Of a DNA stretch of 64,000 bases, positions 21,290 through 33,008 are shown piece after piece. The translations under genes were made by a program, and so were the position numbers. A model generated the notes under the pieces. It had not been told where the DNA came from, did not search any database, and saw only the letters and a program-made list of their open reading frames with translations. The DNA comes from Diogma glabrata (taxonomy: Eukaryota > Arthropoda > Insecta > Diptera > Cylindrotomidae). The stretch covers positions 72,286,128 through 72,350,127 of the forward strand of contig OY856186.1 of NCBI GenBank assembly GCA_963693315.1. Reading direction: 5' to 3'. How positions within the stretch are numbered: the first letter of the stretch is position 1; each line of letters opens with the position of its first letter.

Positions 21290-21616
21290 ACCTTTTTACA
21301 CGTTTATATAGCGAGCCGCTTGATCAAAGACAGACGCCCGCTCCAAGCCGCTCCTAACATGGAAAACAAACACTTTTTACACATATATATAGCGAGCCAC
21401 TTGATCCAAGACAGACACCCGCTCCAAGCCGCCCCTAACATGGAGAACAGACGCTTGAGTTGCATTGGTTTTATGGCGCCAATGACTCGCCATGGTGCAG
21501 AATCATCGAGTGTAAGCAGTAATTACTCTGCCCCTCTCAACTACACCAACCTAATTCTGTTAGCGTTACCCAGGTAGCACAGCGTGGACGTAGAATTTCA
21601 GTATCCCAGCACCAGT
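21290..21616 (-). promoter_or_regulatory. RTE-type 5' UTR with duplicated TATA-bearing unit
   Basis: Homologous, in reverse orientation, to 39206-39450. A unit of about 85-90 bp containing GGCTTGGAGCGGG and a TATATA box next to GTGTAAAAAG occurs twice in tandem (about 21297-21365 and 21370-21440); the intact element has one. The far 5' part retains ACGTCCACGC and CTACCTGGGTAAC, the conserved pieces of the ribozyme-like fold described at 39206. Confidence 0.7.
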
Positions 21617-22757
21617 TCTGGTAGGAGGTTATTGAACGAACGAACATAGGAACCCAATAAATCTACGCTTTAGCTAAACACTTTATAGTTTACCAACCCT
21701 TTATTGTTTTAATACTACAAGTTTTTCACACGCATAGTAAAACAAAATCCATATCAATGTCATTTTCTAATTCAAAAACGCATTTTTTCTATTTCAATTT
21801 TAAGTAAATACATTATTTCTAAGGATTTGTGACAAAAATATTTAAATAAATTTGTTTAGATCAACATAAAATATCTTAGGTAATGAAAAAAAACCAGATG
21901 AGCCGTTGAATGAATACGAACCGTCTAACCCTTCTATAAAAAAAAAATAGTGTAAATAAAAACACATAAATGAAAAATTAATGCACTTGTCAGATTTTTA
22001 CATTGAAAGAGTAAATTAAATTTTACGACATTTTAAAATTTATTTATGAATAGCATTTATAAATATAATATATTGGATAAGAATGTTGAGAATTAATGAT
22101 ATATTTATAACAAAAATAAAACTAGCCCGTAAAAGTCTGGAACGAGCAAATCCTTTATTTGAATCTTCGACTTTTTATTTTAAATTTGTTAGCATTTGAT
22201 TAGAATGATTCATTGCCGTAGGCTGAGGAATAGGTCCCTCCAAAATTTGGTTTTCCGTCGAGTATCAACAAGTAACATTTTCTCTCTATTGAAGATTTCA
22301 ACTAAAAAATTATTTTTAATTTTATATAAATAGTTTGCAATATCGTTTGATTTATATAAATTGGATTACGATCGAACCATTCAACTTATTCGCTGGACCA
22401 TAAATAATCGAACTAAAACTACTTATTCATGCGTCCATATTAGTGATTTGATTACAAATAACGATTACATGTTGGATTAATTCTTTTTCAAAACTTTAAT
22501 TAAATATTATATGTATAATCATATTATTATTCCTTTATGTCAATGTGTGTTGATTTTGAATTAATTGAAAATAAATATTGCATTTTATTTATTGATATGA
22601 TTAAATCTGGCTGAGTGTGTATTACTTACTTAATTTGTTTAGTTTATGTTTAATTATTTTAAAAATTAAAAATTTCATACTTTATCGTAACATTACATTT
22701 CAACCAAGACATGTACCAAATTTCACCCAAGATTTGATATGGGCAGTGTTAGTAAAA
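21617..22757. other. Gene-free AT-rich stretch
   Basis: I see no coding sequence, RNA gene or clear repeat structure here. Confidence 0.4.
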
Positions 22758-22905
22758 ATGGAGCACTATACGAGAGAACAACGAGTTTTAATTATTGAAC
22801 AATAATTACAACATTTTGAAAATATGGGGTCACAGTTCGCAAATTCTTTACAAATTTTTTCGGAATATTATTTAACTTCGCTAAATACTAATTGTGAGGA
22901 AAGTA
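22758..22905 (+). pseudogene. DUF4817/mariner-type helix-turn-helix scrap
   Basis: The short frame MEHYTREQRVLIIEQ resembles the start of the DUF4817 helix-turn-helix domain found in many insect transposon-related proteins (pattern Y(T/S)xEQRVFIVEQYY). A TAA follows where Tyr is usual, and the next in-frame residues (HFENMGSQFANS) are not clearly homologous. Only about 15 residues support the call. Confidence 0.35.
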
Positions 22906-22917
22906 AATGACAAAATA

Positions 22918-23350
22918 TGTAGGGGCTGAAATCTCAAGCTCTGAGAAATCAAGATTTCGGTCTGGGTTAAGGATTTTGATATAGTTTTCGGCAAAAAACT
23001 TTTATGAGGACATTGTTTTTAGTTTTGGTCAGCGATGTATATTTATTTAGCGAGAAAATATTACATATTACGTATATTTAGCGAGAAAATATTACAAAAT
23101 CACAAATCCATATTTCTTTCGAAATTCTAAAAATATTGTAAAAATTAAATAAAATCAAAAATTTAAATTTTTTCCAAAATTCTAAATATATTGCAAAAAT
23201 TGAAACTTTTTTCAAAATTCCAAAAATTATAATAAAATCAAAAATTCAAAGTTTTTCAAAATTCTAAAAATATTGCAAAAATTATTACAAAATCAAAAAA
23301 ACAAACTTTTTTTCAAAATTCCAAAAATATTTCAAAAACTATAACAAAGA
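22918..23350 (-). repeat. Inverted copy of the AT-rich minisatellite repeat
   Basis: This is the reverse complement of the right part of the repeat at 24180-25440 (shared words: ACATCGCTG, AACAATGTCC, GCCGAAAACTAT, ACCGAAGTCTTGAT-like), followed by about five units of a 50-60-bp AT-rich motif built on AAATTCCAAAAATATT. Together with 24180-25440 it makes a large inverted pair about 0.8 kb apart. Confidence 0.7.
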
Positions 23351-24040
23351 AAAAAATAAATGAAATCATTTTTTGACACACATTGATTTTCACATTGTTT
23401 TGTGAAAAAAGGAAAGATAAAAAAATGATATTTTGGTTTTTTTATAATCAAAAATAGTTTTTAAAATTTCATGAGAAAAAATAAATTTATCCATAATGAA
23501 AAAAATGTCAACAAGTTTTCATAATACACTTTGTAATTAATTACATAAGTTAAATATTTCTTGATGTCTTTAGAAAATATTGCTCATTAAGTTAAAATTA
23601 CTCTCGTAATTATTGCATTCATTTTATAAAAATTAGCACAGCTTTGAAGAAAACATTTAATATTTTTGATATTTTAAATTTAGAACTGATTTTAATTTAT
23701 AATTTAATAAAAAAGGTTGTGGCAGTACATTGGAAAACAAATCAAAATGGAGAAAAGAGATAATTGAATATAACAGATTTGCTATCATGACATTTTGATA
23801 GTTACATTATCTCTGTATTTATATACAGTAGTACCTCGCTTAATAAGCATAATTCCTTCCAGAATCTTTATCGATTACTGAACAAGGTGCTCGTTAGGAG
23901 TTAAACTGTTTTTGGATAGTTACATGTGGGTTCTCTGAACCTTAAATGTGGTAATTTTGATAACTAACTAACATAAAGTTCATTTATTAATTCAACAAAA
24001 TCTCTTCGCTGTGTATCAGGCTTCTTGTGTCAATTAAATA
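23351..24040. other. Gene-free spacer with a pogo-like terminal sequence
   Basis: CAGTAGTACCTCGCTTAATA at about 23828 resembles terminal inverted repeats of pogo/Tigger elements (CAGTxxxxCCTCGCTTA) and follows TA. A weak partner (AATAAGCGAGTAGACT) lies at about 24037-24052. No transposase is present. Confidence 0.35.
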
Positions 24041-24439
24041 AGCGAGTAGACTCAGATATTTAGTGAGTATACGCTGTACAAATGCTTGAAGCATTTCCTA
24101 TCATATCCTAGTGTTCCCTATTACTTCGGTCTGAAAGACCTAAGTATTCAATTCTCTAGCCAAAAGTGAAATTCTAACCCCACCTTTTTTGGCATTTCTC
24201 GACGTTTTCGGACCTACTGATTCTAAAAAATCAAAAAAAATTGCAAAGAATCGTCAAGTGTGTCAAAACAAGGACATTTGCATATTTATGCTTAAAAACT
24301 TTCATTTCAAGTGATTACGAATAGGAACACTGAATTTGGAGAAATTTGGTCGGGATTGGTATGTGAGACCATAAACTGGATTTACTCAACTTTTTCAAAA
24401 AATATGAAATTAATTATTTGTTTGACATGAAATGTTATC

Positions 24440-25140
24440 GAACATGAAATGGGACAGGGAAATTTTTGATTTTGTTACAATTTTTAAAATATTTTTGGAA
24501 TTTTGAAAAAAGTTTGTATATTTGATTTTGTTATAATTTTTGCAATATTTTTAGAATTTTGATAAATGTTTCAATTTTTGATTTTGTCAGAATTTTCGGA
24601 ATATTTTTAGAATTTTGAAAAAGTTTCAATTTTTGATTTTATTATAATTTTTTGAGTATTTTTGGCATTTTGAAAAAAGTTTGTATTTTTTATATTGTTA
24701 AAATTTTGCAATATTTGTAGAATATTGGAAAAAGTTTGAATTTTTGAATTTATGAATTAAGATATTTTGCAATAATTTTAGACTTTTGAAAAAAGTTTCA
24801 ATTTTTGATTTTTTAAGAATTTTCGGAATATTTTTAGAAATTTGAAAAAGTTTAAATGATTGATTTTATTATAATTTTTGGAATTTTGAAAAAAATTTGT
24901 ATTTTTGATTTTGTTATAATTTTTGCAATATTTTAAGAATATTAGAAAAAGTTTCAATTTTTGACTTTGTTATAATTTTTGCAATAATTTAAGAATTTTG
25001 AAAAATTTTCAATCTTTGATTTTGTAATAATTTTTGGAATGTTTTTAGAAGTTTAAAAAAAAAGTTTAAGTTTTTGATTTTATTTTAATTTTTAGAATAT
25101 TTTTGGAATTTTGAAAGAAATATGAATTTTTGATTTTGTA
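24440..25140. repeat. AT-rich minisatellite, copy 1
   Basis: About 12 degenerate units of roughly 55-60 bp: TTTTTGATTTTGTTATAAT, then TTTTTGCAATATTTTTAGAA, then TTTTGAAAAAAGTTT. The second copy is at 27420-28110, a related block at 54530-55060, and inverted blocks at 23090-23340 and 31570-32050. Confidence 0.8.
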
Positions 25141-26369
25141 ATATTTTCTTGAAACGCTAAAGAGCTTGTTGAGTAGTTTGCTGTGTGTATCATCTTTTCA
25201 TTAAGTTATATTAAGTTATGATCTGTTATAATTTTGAGGCAACGTATTAATATTTCGTGTTTGTTTTGAAATAAATTTCTCATTAGAGATAAACAAATAC
25301 TTGTGCTTTAACAAAGAGTTTATGTTTGATATACATCGCTGCCCAAAACTAAAAACAATGTCCTTGTCCTAGCAAAATCCTTAACCCAGACCGAAGTCTT
25401 GATATCTCAAAGCCGTAAGATTTCAGCTCCTTCTTATTTTGTTTCTGCAGAATGATGAATGAAATTGAATTGAAGCGGTCGTATATCAAAATTTAATAAA
25501 CATTGAAGTTTGTCATTGGTGTGCCATTTCAAATGACAACGAATAATCAGGATTAGGTGACGTTGTCTCTTTATTTCTTTTTTTTATAATATCAAAATAT
25601 AATGTTATTTTTTTGGTTTTGTTAAAATTAAGTTCAGAGCAAAATATGTTATAATTATAATTAAATTTTAATTCAAAATCAATTGTGCTTGAGTAAACAT
25701 ATACAACCAATTATTGTAAGAGAAAAATTGTTTAAATAAAATTATAGTTTATTTCATTTAACTAAAAGCCGTGTTAATTTAATATACGAACTCCTTAGTT
25801 CCTATATAACAAAGGATCTAAAAGCTTTGCAAAATTTACAATTCTTGTGTACGACGCCGAATTCATACACTGCTTCAACATTAACATTTACGGTTTGTTT
25901 TTGCCCAGTGTATTTAGTATTAATTTTCATTAATTGATCTATTCTTTCTGAATATTTTAATTACTTGCTTCATATGTTAAAAAATAAATAAAAAGCAATA
26001 AACTAAATAAAACCCAATAAAACAATCATATAATGGTAAACAAATATATTTCCATTATATGTTTGTCAAATATTGCACACACACTTAATGATTTTTTGGC
26101 AAAAAGTTCGATGATCAAGCTCATGGCCTCGCATTCAGAAGCAACCCATTACCATGATCCTACATCCAAAGTTACAACGCATTATCATTCAAACTGAATG
26201 TTTTTAATCAAAAAGCATAAAAGCTTTTTTTCGATACTTAAATATTTTTGACACGCTTCCGTTTCAGCTTTATCGAGTCGATCATACTTTTGGATCATCG
26301 CATACACATCAAACACACAAATTTTAAATTTTTTGTGATCGCTCTAGCATAGTTTTCGCGCATTCATTA

Positions 26370-26398
26370 TATATAAACGGCCGCACAGCAGACTCTCA
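26370..26398 (+). promoter_or_regulatory. Core-promoter-like TATA/initiator pair
   Basis: TATATAAA at 26370-26377 is followed by an unusually GC-rich spacer (CGGCCGCACAGCAGACTC) and a TCAGA initiator-like site whose A is 28 bases from the first T, correct animal spacing. The same arrangement is in copy 2 at 29354. Downstream, an ATG at 26432 (29416) opens only 15 codons. The downstream sequence is related to the dispersed repeat, so this may be a transposon promoter. Confidence 0.4.
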
Positions 26399-27419
26399 GA
26401 TCTTCTTTTATTTTGCTTATTTAGACTCGTTATGACTCAAAACGTCGAGAACGGCAAAAAAGTGAAAATAAGATTTTGAAAATTTTCTTTCTAAGTAATA
26501 CTTAGGTTGTTTACCAAATACTAGTTCGTATCATCGTCTATAAGGTTAATTAATTAAGTAAGTAAACTATTATAAATACCTTGCAATTTGTCATGCATGC
26601 TAGTTTATCTATAAAAAAAAATTCAAATAATTTAAAAACCGTAAATAGTTTATTAATAGTTTAATTGTTTTCTTGTGAACTATAAACACAAAAATCTGCA
26701 CAAGGGCAGCATTTAGAACAGTTAAATAATAACTTTAACGTAGTTTAAAATTCAAAACAATTTTATCACATCACATATACATACTAGTACATTCGACAAA
26801 GCGAGTAGACTCAGATATTTAGTGAGTATACGCTGTACAAAGCTTGTAGCGACCCAATTAAAATTACTACGCAACACATAAACATTCAAATAAATTCAAG
26901 CATTTCCTATCATACCCTAGTGTTCCCTATTACTTCGGTCTGAAAGACCTAAGTATTCAATTCTCTAGCCAAAAGCGAAATTCTAACCCCACCTTTTTTT
27001 GAATTTCTCTACGTTTTAGGACCTACTGATTCTAAAAAATCAAAAAAAAATTGCATGTCTGTCTGCCGGCCGGCCGTCACAACCGACAAAATCAAGAAAA
27101 CAGCAGAAGTGATTTCAAAAATTTTTGTTTCTAAAAATAGGCATACTCAATGGTAAAAGCAGAAAGGACGATGTGTTTGATAGCTGTCACAGAAGTGTGT
27201 CAAAGAATCGTCAAGTGTGTCAAAACAAGGACATTTGCAAATTTGTGCTTAAAAACGTTCATTTCAACTGATTACGAATAGGAACATTGAATTTGGAGAA
27301 ATCTTGAATGTCGGGATTGGTATGTGAGACCAAAAACTAGATTTACTCAGCTTTTTGAAAAAATATGAAATTAATTATTTGTTTGACATGAAATGTTATC
27401 GAACATGAAATTGGACCGG

Positions 27420-28110
27420 GAAATTTTTGATTTTGTTATAATTTTTAAAATATTTTTGGAATTTTGAAAAAAGTTGGTATTTTTGATTTTGTTATAATTT
27501 TTGCAATATTTTTAGAATTTTGATAAATGTTTCAATTTTTGATTTTGTCAGAATTTTCGGAATATTTTTAGAATTTTGAAAAAGTTTCAATTTTTAATTT
27601 ATTATAATTTTTTGAATATTTTTGGCATTTTGAAAAAAGTTTGTATTTTTGATCTTGTTAAAATTTTTGCAATATTTGTAGAATATTGGAAAAAGTTTGA
27701 ATTTTTTAATTTATGAATTAAGATATTTTGCAATAATTTTAGACTTTTGAAAAAAGTTTCAATTTTTGATTTTTTAAGAATTTTCGGAATATTTTTAGAA
27801 TTTTGAAAAAGTTTAAATGATTGATTTTATTATAATTTTTGGAATTTTGAAAAAAATTTGTATTTTCGATTTTGTTATAATTTTTGCAATATTTTAAGAA
27901 TATTGGAAAAAGTTTCAATTTTTGACTTTGTTATAATTTTTGCAATAATTTTAGAATTTTGAAAAAAGTTTCAATCTTTGATTTTGTAATAATTTTTGGA
28001 ATGTTTTTAGAAGTTTAAAAAAAAAGTTTAAGTTTTTGATTTTATTTTAATTTTTAGAATATTTTTGGAATTTTGAAAGAAATATGAATTTTTGATTTTG
28101 TAATATTTTC
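27420..28110. repeat. AT-rich minisatellite, copy 2
   Basis: Second copy of the block at 24440-25140, nearly identical, with the same degenerate 55-60-bp units. Confidence 0.8.
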
Positions 28111-29786
28111 TTGAAACGCTAAAGAGCTTGTTGAGTAGTTTGCTGTGTGTATATCATCTTTTCATTAAGTTATATTAAGTTATGATCTGTTATAATTTTG
28201 AGGCAACGTATTAATATTTCATGTTTGTTTTGAAATAAATTTATAATTAGAGATAAACAAATACTTGTGCTTTAACAAAGAGTTTATGTTTGATATACAT
28301 CGCTGCCCAAAACTAAAAACAATGTCCTCATAAAAGTTTTTTGCCGAAAACTATAGCAAAATCCTTAACCCAGACCGAAGTCTTGATATCTCAAAGCCGT
28401 AAGATTTCAGCTCCTTCTTATTTTGTTTCTGCAGAATGATGAATGAAATTGAATTGAAGCGGTCGTATATCAAAATTTAATAAACATTGAAGTTTGTCAT
28501 TGGTGTGCCATTTCAAATGACAACGAATAATCAGGATTAGGTGACGTTGTCTCTTTATTTCTTTTTTTTATAATATCAAAATATAATGTTATTTTTTTGG
28601 TTTTGTTAAAATTAAGTTCAGAGCAAAATATGTTATAATTATAATTAAATTTTAATTCAAAATCAATTGTGCTTGAGTAAACATATACAACCAATTATTG
28701 TAAGAGAAAAATTGTTTAAATAAAATTATAGTTTATTTCATTTAACTAAAAGCCGTGTTAATTTAATATACGAACTCCTTAGTTCCTATATAACAAAGGA
28801 TCTAAAAGCTTTGTAAAATCTACAATTCTTGTGTACGACGCCGAATTCATACACTGCTTCAACATTAACATTTACGGTTTGTTTTTGCCCAGTGTATTTA
28901 GTATTAATTTTCATTAATTGATTTATTCTTTCTGAATATTTTAATTACTTGCTTCATATGTTAAAAAATAAATAAAAAGCAATAAACTAAATGAAACCCA
29001 ATAAAACAATCATATAATGGTAAACAAATATATTTCCATTATATGTTTGTCAAATATTGCACACACACTTAATGATTTTTTGGCAAAAAGTTCGATGATC
29101 AAGCTCATGGCCTCGCATTCAGAAGCAACCCATTACCATGATCCTACATCCAAAGTTACAACGCATTATCATTCAAACTGAATGTTTTTAATCAAAAAGC
29201 ATAAAAGCTTTTTTTCGATACTTAAATATTTTTGACACGCTTCCGTTTCAGCTTTATCGAGTCGATCATACTTTTGGATCATCGCATACACATCAAACAC
29301 ACAAATTTTAAATTTTTTGTGATCGCTCTAGCATAGTTTTCGCGCATTCATTATATATAAACGGCCGCACAGCAGACTCTCAGATCTTCTTTTATTTTGC
29401 TTATTTAGACTCGTTATGATTCAAAACGTCGAGAACGGCAAAAAAGTGAAAATAAGATTTTGAAAATTTTCTTTCTAAGTAATACTTAGGTTGTTTACCA
29501 AATACTAGTTCGTATCATCGTCTATAAGGTTAATTAATTAAGTAAGTAAACTATTATAAATACCTTGCAATTTGTCATGCATGCTAGTTTATCTATAAAA
29601 AAAAATTCAAATAATTTAAAAACCGTAAATAGTTTATTAATAGTTTAATTGTTTTCTTGTGAACTATAAACACAAAAATCTGCACAAGGGCAGCATTTAG
29701 AACAGTTAAATAATAACTTTAACGTAGTTTAAAATTCAAAACAATTTTATCACATCACATATACATACTAGTACATACGACAAAGC

Positions 29787-30283
29787 AAATTAAGCATATA
29801 ATAATAATATGTAATCAAAATATCATATAACATTTTTTTAATAATAAACAAATATGTATATTGTATTCTGCTTTGATTTATGCTAAAAACTATAACACAA
29901 ATCTTTGATTACAAAGCACTGCACAAATAGTTGATTTGATTGAAAAACACAATAACCGACGAATTTTTATTCAAATTTTATTAAAACTCATCACACTATG
30001 TATATTATAATCTAACCAACGCGAATGTTTAATTTAAACTGTCATTTTAAAGATATATTTTTAAAATAGACTTGGTTTTTGAATTATGAAAAAAAAAGAA
30101 TTTACCATTAAATTCATAATAGCTTATACAGTTGGTTAGAAAAGTAGATACGAATATGGTAGTTGAAACACTGGTACGATCGAATTTTATCGGAAATTTT
30201 TATTCGAATGCAAAATAATCCTAGGTGAATGAGGTGACAGTAATCAGGTGACAGTAAAAATATTTTATTTTGGTTGTTAACGC
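29787..30283. other. Gene-free AT-rich spacer
   Basis: There is no coding signal. A small direct duplication AGGTGACAGTAATC/AGGTGACAGTAAAA at about 30232-30258 borders the foldback element that follows. Confidence 0.4.
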
Positions 30284-30811
30284 TTTTGGTTTTGTTTTGT
30301 TTATGCTTACATTTTTGTGTTGACAATTCTTGATAAAATTGGTGTTGTGGCTTTCGGGCTAAATTTATCTTTTGTGATATCAAAATTAATGATTTCAATT
30401 AAATAAAAGTGACCTATAAAGTTTGACGTATAAACCCATCTTTTTGTCTTTTGACTGTTCGGTCCGGTTTGACGTAATATTTAACCAAGTGAAGTTACAA
30501 GAAAAAAATTTTACGTAAAATCTCGTGATATTTTTTATGATATTGGTAGTGTTCGGTCGTGCAATATCATAATAAATATCACGACATTTTACGTCAATTT
30601 TTTTTCTTCTAACTTCACTTCGTTGAATATTATGTCAAACCGGAACGAACAGCCGAAAGATAAAAAGATGCATTTATACGTCAACCTTTATAGGTCACTT
30701 TTATTTCAATTAATTTTATCACAAAAGATAAATTTAGCCCGAAAGCCATAAATACAATTTTATCAAGAATAGTCAACACAAAAATGTAAGCATAAACAAT
30801 ACAAAACCAAA
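30284..30811. mobile_element. Foldback MITE, about 530 bp
   Basis: Nearly the whole element is an inverted repeat. The left arm runs from TTTTGGTTTTGTTTTGTTTATG through GGCTTTCGGGCTAAATTTAT and GACGTATAAA to a centre near 30555. The right arm returns the same words in reverse complement (AGCCCGAAAGCC, CATAAACAATACAAAACC). The arms are about 250 bp with small indels. It is non-coding. No target duplication identified. Confidence 0.85.
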
Positions 30812-31189
30812 TTTTTTGTGGAATTCATACTCCATGTAGGAGCGCTGCCAAGCTAATAAACTACAAATATTCACCACGCTCACTTGCAACAGCGGTATAA
30901 TTTCCTTGGCAACCGGTTTTTGAAGGTCATTCATTACGTCCGTCCCCCATTGTAGTTGTGGTCTAGCTCGCGGTAGTCCATTTCCTGAGGTCCATTTTTA
31001 TTTATCATTCAAGACTATGAATCGGCTCATAGAACATGCCCAAACCAAGTAATTCTATTGGAATGCATACAACCTATTATATCAGCATCCTAAAAATAGA
31101 CTCTGATCTCAAAGTTATATGAGGTTCTGTACTCTCCATCATCTCTCATAAGTAGTCTTGTATAACTTTAGTTTGGTGTTAGTTGACTC
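30812..31189. other. Spacer without recognised genes
   Basis: Slightly higher GC than its surroundings (about 30840-31000), but no frame is open and I recognise no family. It may contain more of the Harbinger element that ends at 31281. Confidence 0.35.
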
Positions 31190-31200
31190 ATATAATTAGA

Positions 31201-31281
31201 TGCGGTACTCGCGCGAAAAAATGGTAAAAATTATAAACGTTTGTTGCGCACTCCACAATATATGTGTTGAAATTAAACAAA
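31201..31281 (+). pseudogene. PIF/Harbinger transposase C-terminal fragment
   Basis: The frame reads RYSREKMVKIINVCCALHNI then CVEIKQ and stops. This is the end of the DDE_Tnp_4 domain of PIF/Harbinger transposases and HARBI1 (usual pattern LRY.P.KA..II.AC..LHN). Upstream in-frame sequence has a stop immediately before (31213). Only about 25 residues remain. Confidence 0.6.
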
Positions 31282-32060
31282 ATTCTTTATAAAAGTACAA
31301 GTATTTTATCTTTGTTTAGAAGTTTATTACAAAACTAACACGAAAACTGAACACGTTGCCGGAAAATTATAACACATCACATTAACATAACTTAGTGAAA
31401 AGATGATACACTCAGCCAACTAAAAAATCTTTCCATTTAGCTTTCAGCAATTTCAACTTTTCAAAAACAAATCCATTATCTACCAATTTCCTGTTCAATT
31501 ACATTTCAATTTTCATGTAATACAAATAATTAATTTAATTTTCTTCAAAAAAGGGGCCTGATTGTATTGATTTCAAAAAATTATAACAAAATCAAAAATT
31601 CAAACTTAGATTTCAAAAATTATAGTAAAATTAAAAATTCCAACTTTATTCAAAATTCCAAAAATTATTCAAGAGAATACTATATTACAAAATCAAAAAT
31701 TCAAATTTTTTTCAAAATTCCAAAAATATTTTAAAAATTATAATAAAATCAAAAATTTAAATTTTTTTCGAAATTCTAAAAATGTTTCAAAAAGAATTAG
31801 AAAATCAAAGATTGAGAATTTTTCAAAATTCTAAAAATATTGCAAAAACTATAACAATATTGAAACTTTTTCCGAAATTCTTAAAATATTGCAAAAATTA
31901 TAACAAAATCAAAAATATAAACTATTATCAAAATTCCAAAAAAAATATTCCAAAAATTAATCCAAAATCAAAGATTGTAATTTCAAAAGATGTAAATTCC
32001 AAAAATACTTTTAAAAATTATAACATAATCAAAAATTCAAACTTATTTTCCAACTGTTCC
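31282..32060 (-). repeat. Inverted copy of the dispersed minisatellite repeat
   Basis: On the minus strand this matches the right part of the repeat at 54530-55240 (words such as GATGATACACTCAGC, AACATAACTTAGTGAAAAG), followed by degenerate units around TTATAACAAAATCAAAAATT. A plus-strand frame at 31782-32219 is open only because the minisatellite lacks stops in that phase. Confidence 0.7.
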
Positions 32061-33008
32061 TGTTATTCAGAAGTCGTGGAATCTAGAATCACAAAAAATT
32101 ACTTGAGAAACATCTCCCTAATAATTACAATTTTTTTTTTAAAAACGACATTTAATCTGCAAGAACTTGATATTTTCCAACCGTCCCTATATAAGTTACT
32201 AGGAGTTGAATCTGGATAGTACCAAATTCCATGTCCAATTTCGTGTTCAACTACATTTCATGTCATCCAAATAATTGAATCGCTAACTGCAGAAAGGGGA
32301 CAAGTTCATTTTTATCAATTTTAATTTTATTATCAATTTGCACTAACCACGTGTAAATACATCGTTTACTGCAGAAAAAAATAAATCCGTCCGTCCGAAC
32401 ATCTGAAAATAGGGCTTGGAAATAACAGTTAACAAAGGGTATATGTTTTTTGTTTTTACTACAGAAAGGAAACATATCCTTGACTTGTCTAATAAAAAAA
32501 AATATTAGAATTTTTTATTTCTAATTAGGTTCACATATTGATGTATATTCTATTAAAAATGAATACGAAAATTTCAAAGTCGCAATTCCGTCAATGTTTC
32601 GAGAGTAGGATTAGCGGACCACGCTTTTCTTTAACGAATGTGTCAAATTTTCTCGATTTTGAATTTTTTACAGAATTTTTTGAAAAATCTATTCGAGTTT
32701 TGGAATTATTTTTATTTTTGAATTTTTTAGAGGTTTTTAGAAAATTTATTTGAGTTTTGGAATTATTTTTTGCTTTTTAGTAATTTTTTTTACAGTATGC
32801 ATAACAATGAAGTAAAGAAAAGCGTTTCTTAAAAAAATTTTTTTTTTTCAAATATTTCAAGTTTTTTTGAATATATTTTTTTTTTTACTTCACCAAAATT
32901 TTAAATTGTGTGAAGTAATGCAATCTATCGAGAAAAAAAAAATCTTACATACCCCAAATTTTGTTTTTTCTTTTGTTTTGGACCATTTTTTTTCTTTATC
33001 TCCATTTA
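32061..33008. other. Gene-free AT-rich stretch
   Basis: Low-complexity T-rich sequence (for example 32640-32980, units around TTTTAGAGGTTTTTAGAAAA). No gene recognised. Confidence 0.4.

Larger units (their letters stand above)
16050..21616 (-). mobile_element. Endonuclease-less RTE-type LINE, split by Penelope
   Basis: A minus-strand RTE-family LINE. Its 5' region (21616 to about 21280) is homologous to the 5' UTR of the intact element at 39206. It then joins straight to the RT region (from about 21240), so the endonuclease domain is missing. The RT runs to 20717, is interrupted by the Penelope-like element 17270-20716, and resumes at 17269 to its stop at 16088-16090. Around the insertion the LINE words ATTGATCAGTG (17259-17269) and ATTGATCTGTG (20717-20727) form an 11-bp target duplication with one mismatch. 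Confidence 0.85.
24041..29786. repeat. Direct tandem duplication, unit about 2.8-3.0 kb
   Basis: Copy 1 (24041-26802) and copy 2 (26801-29786) are nearly identical. Matching points are offset by 2984 bp over most of the length, and the unit junction shares ACAAAGC. Copy 2 has about 50 bp extra near 26850, about 165 bp extra at 27050-27205 (including GCATGTCTGTCTGCCGGCCG) and about 20 bp extra at 28325. Each unit contains the AT-rich minisatellite block, a TATA-containing segment and a 65-codon minus-strand frame (25513-25710, 28497-28694) that shows no domain. No gene is recognised. Confidence 0.9.

Noticed and set aside
25513..25710. Two identical 65-codon minus-strand frames (also 28497-28694)
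   Set aside because: They lie in the two units of a tandem duplication, so identity reflects the duplication, not selection. The composition is simple and no domain is seen.
31782..32219. 145-codon plus-strand frame
   Set aside because: It reads through the AT-rich minisatellite. It is Asn/Lys/Ile repeat sequence without a domain.
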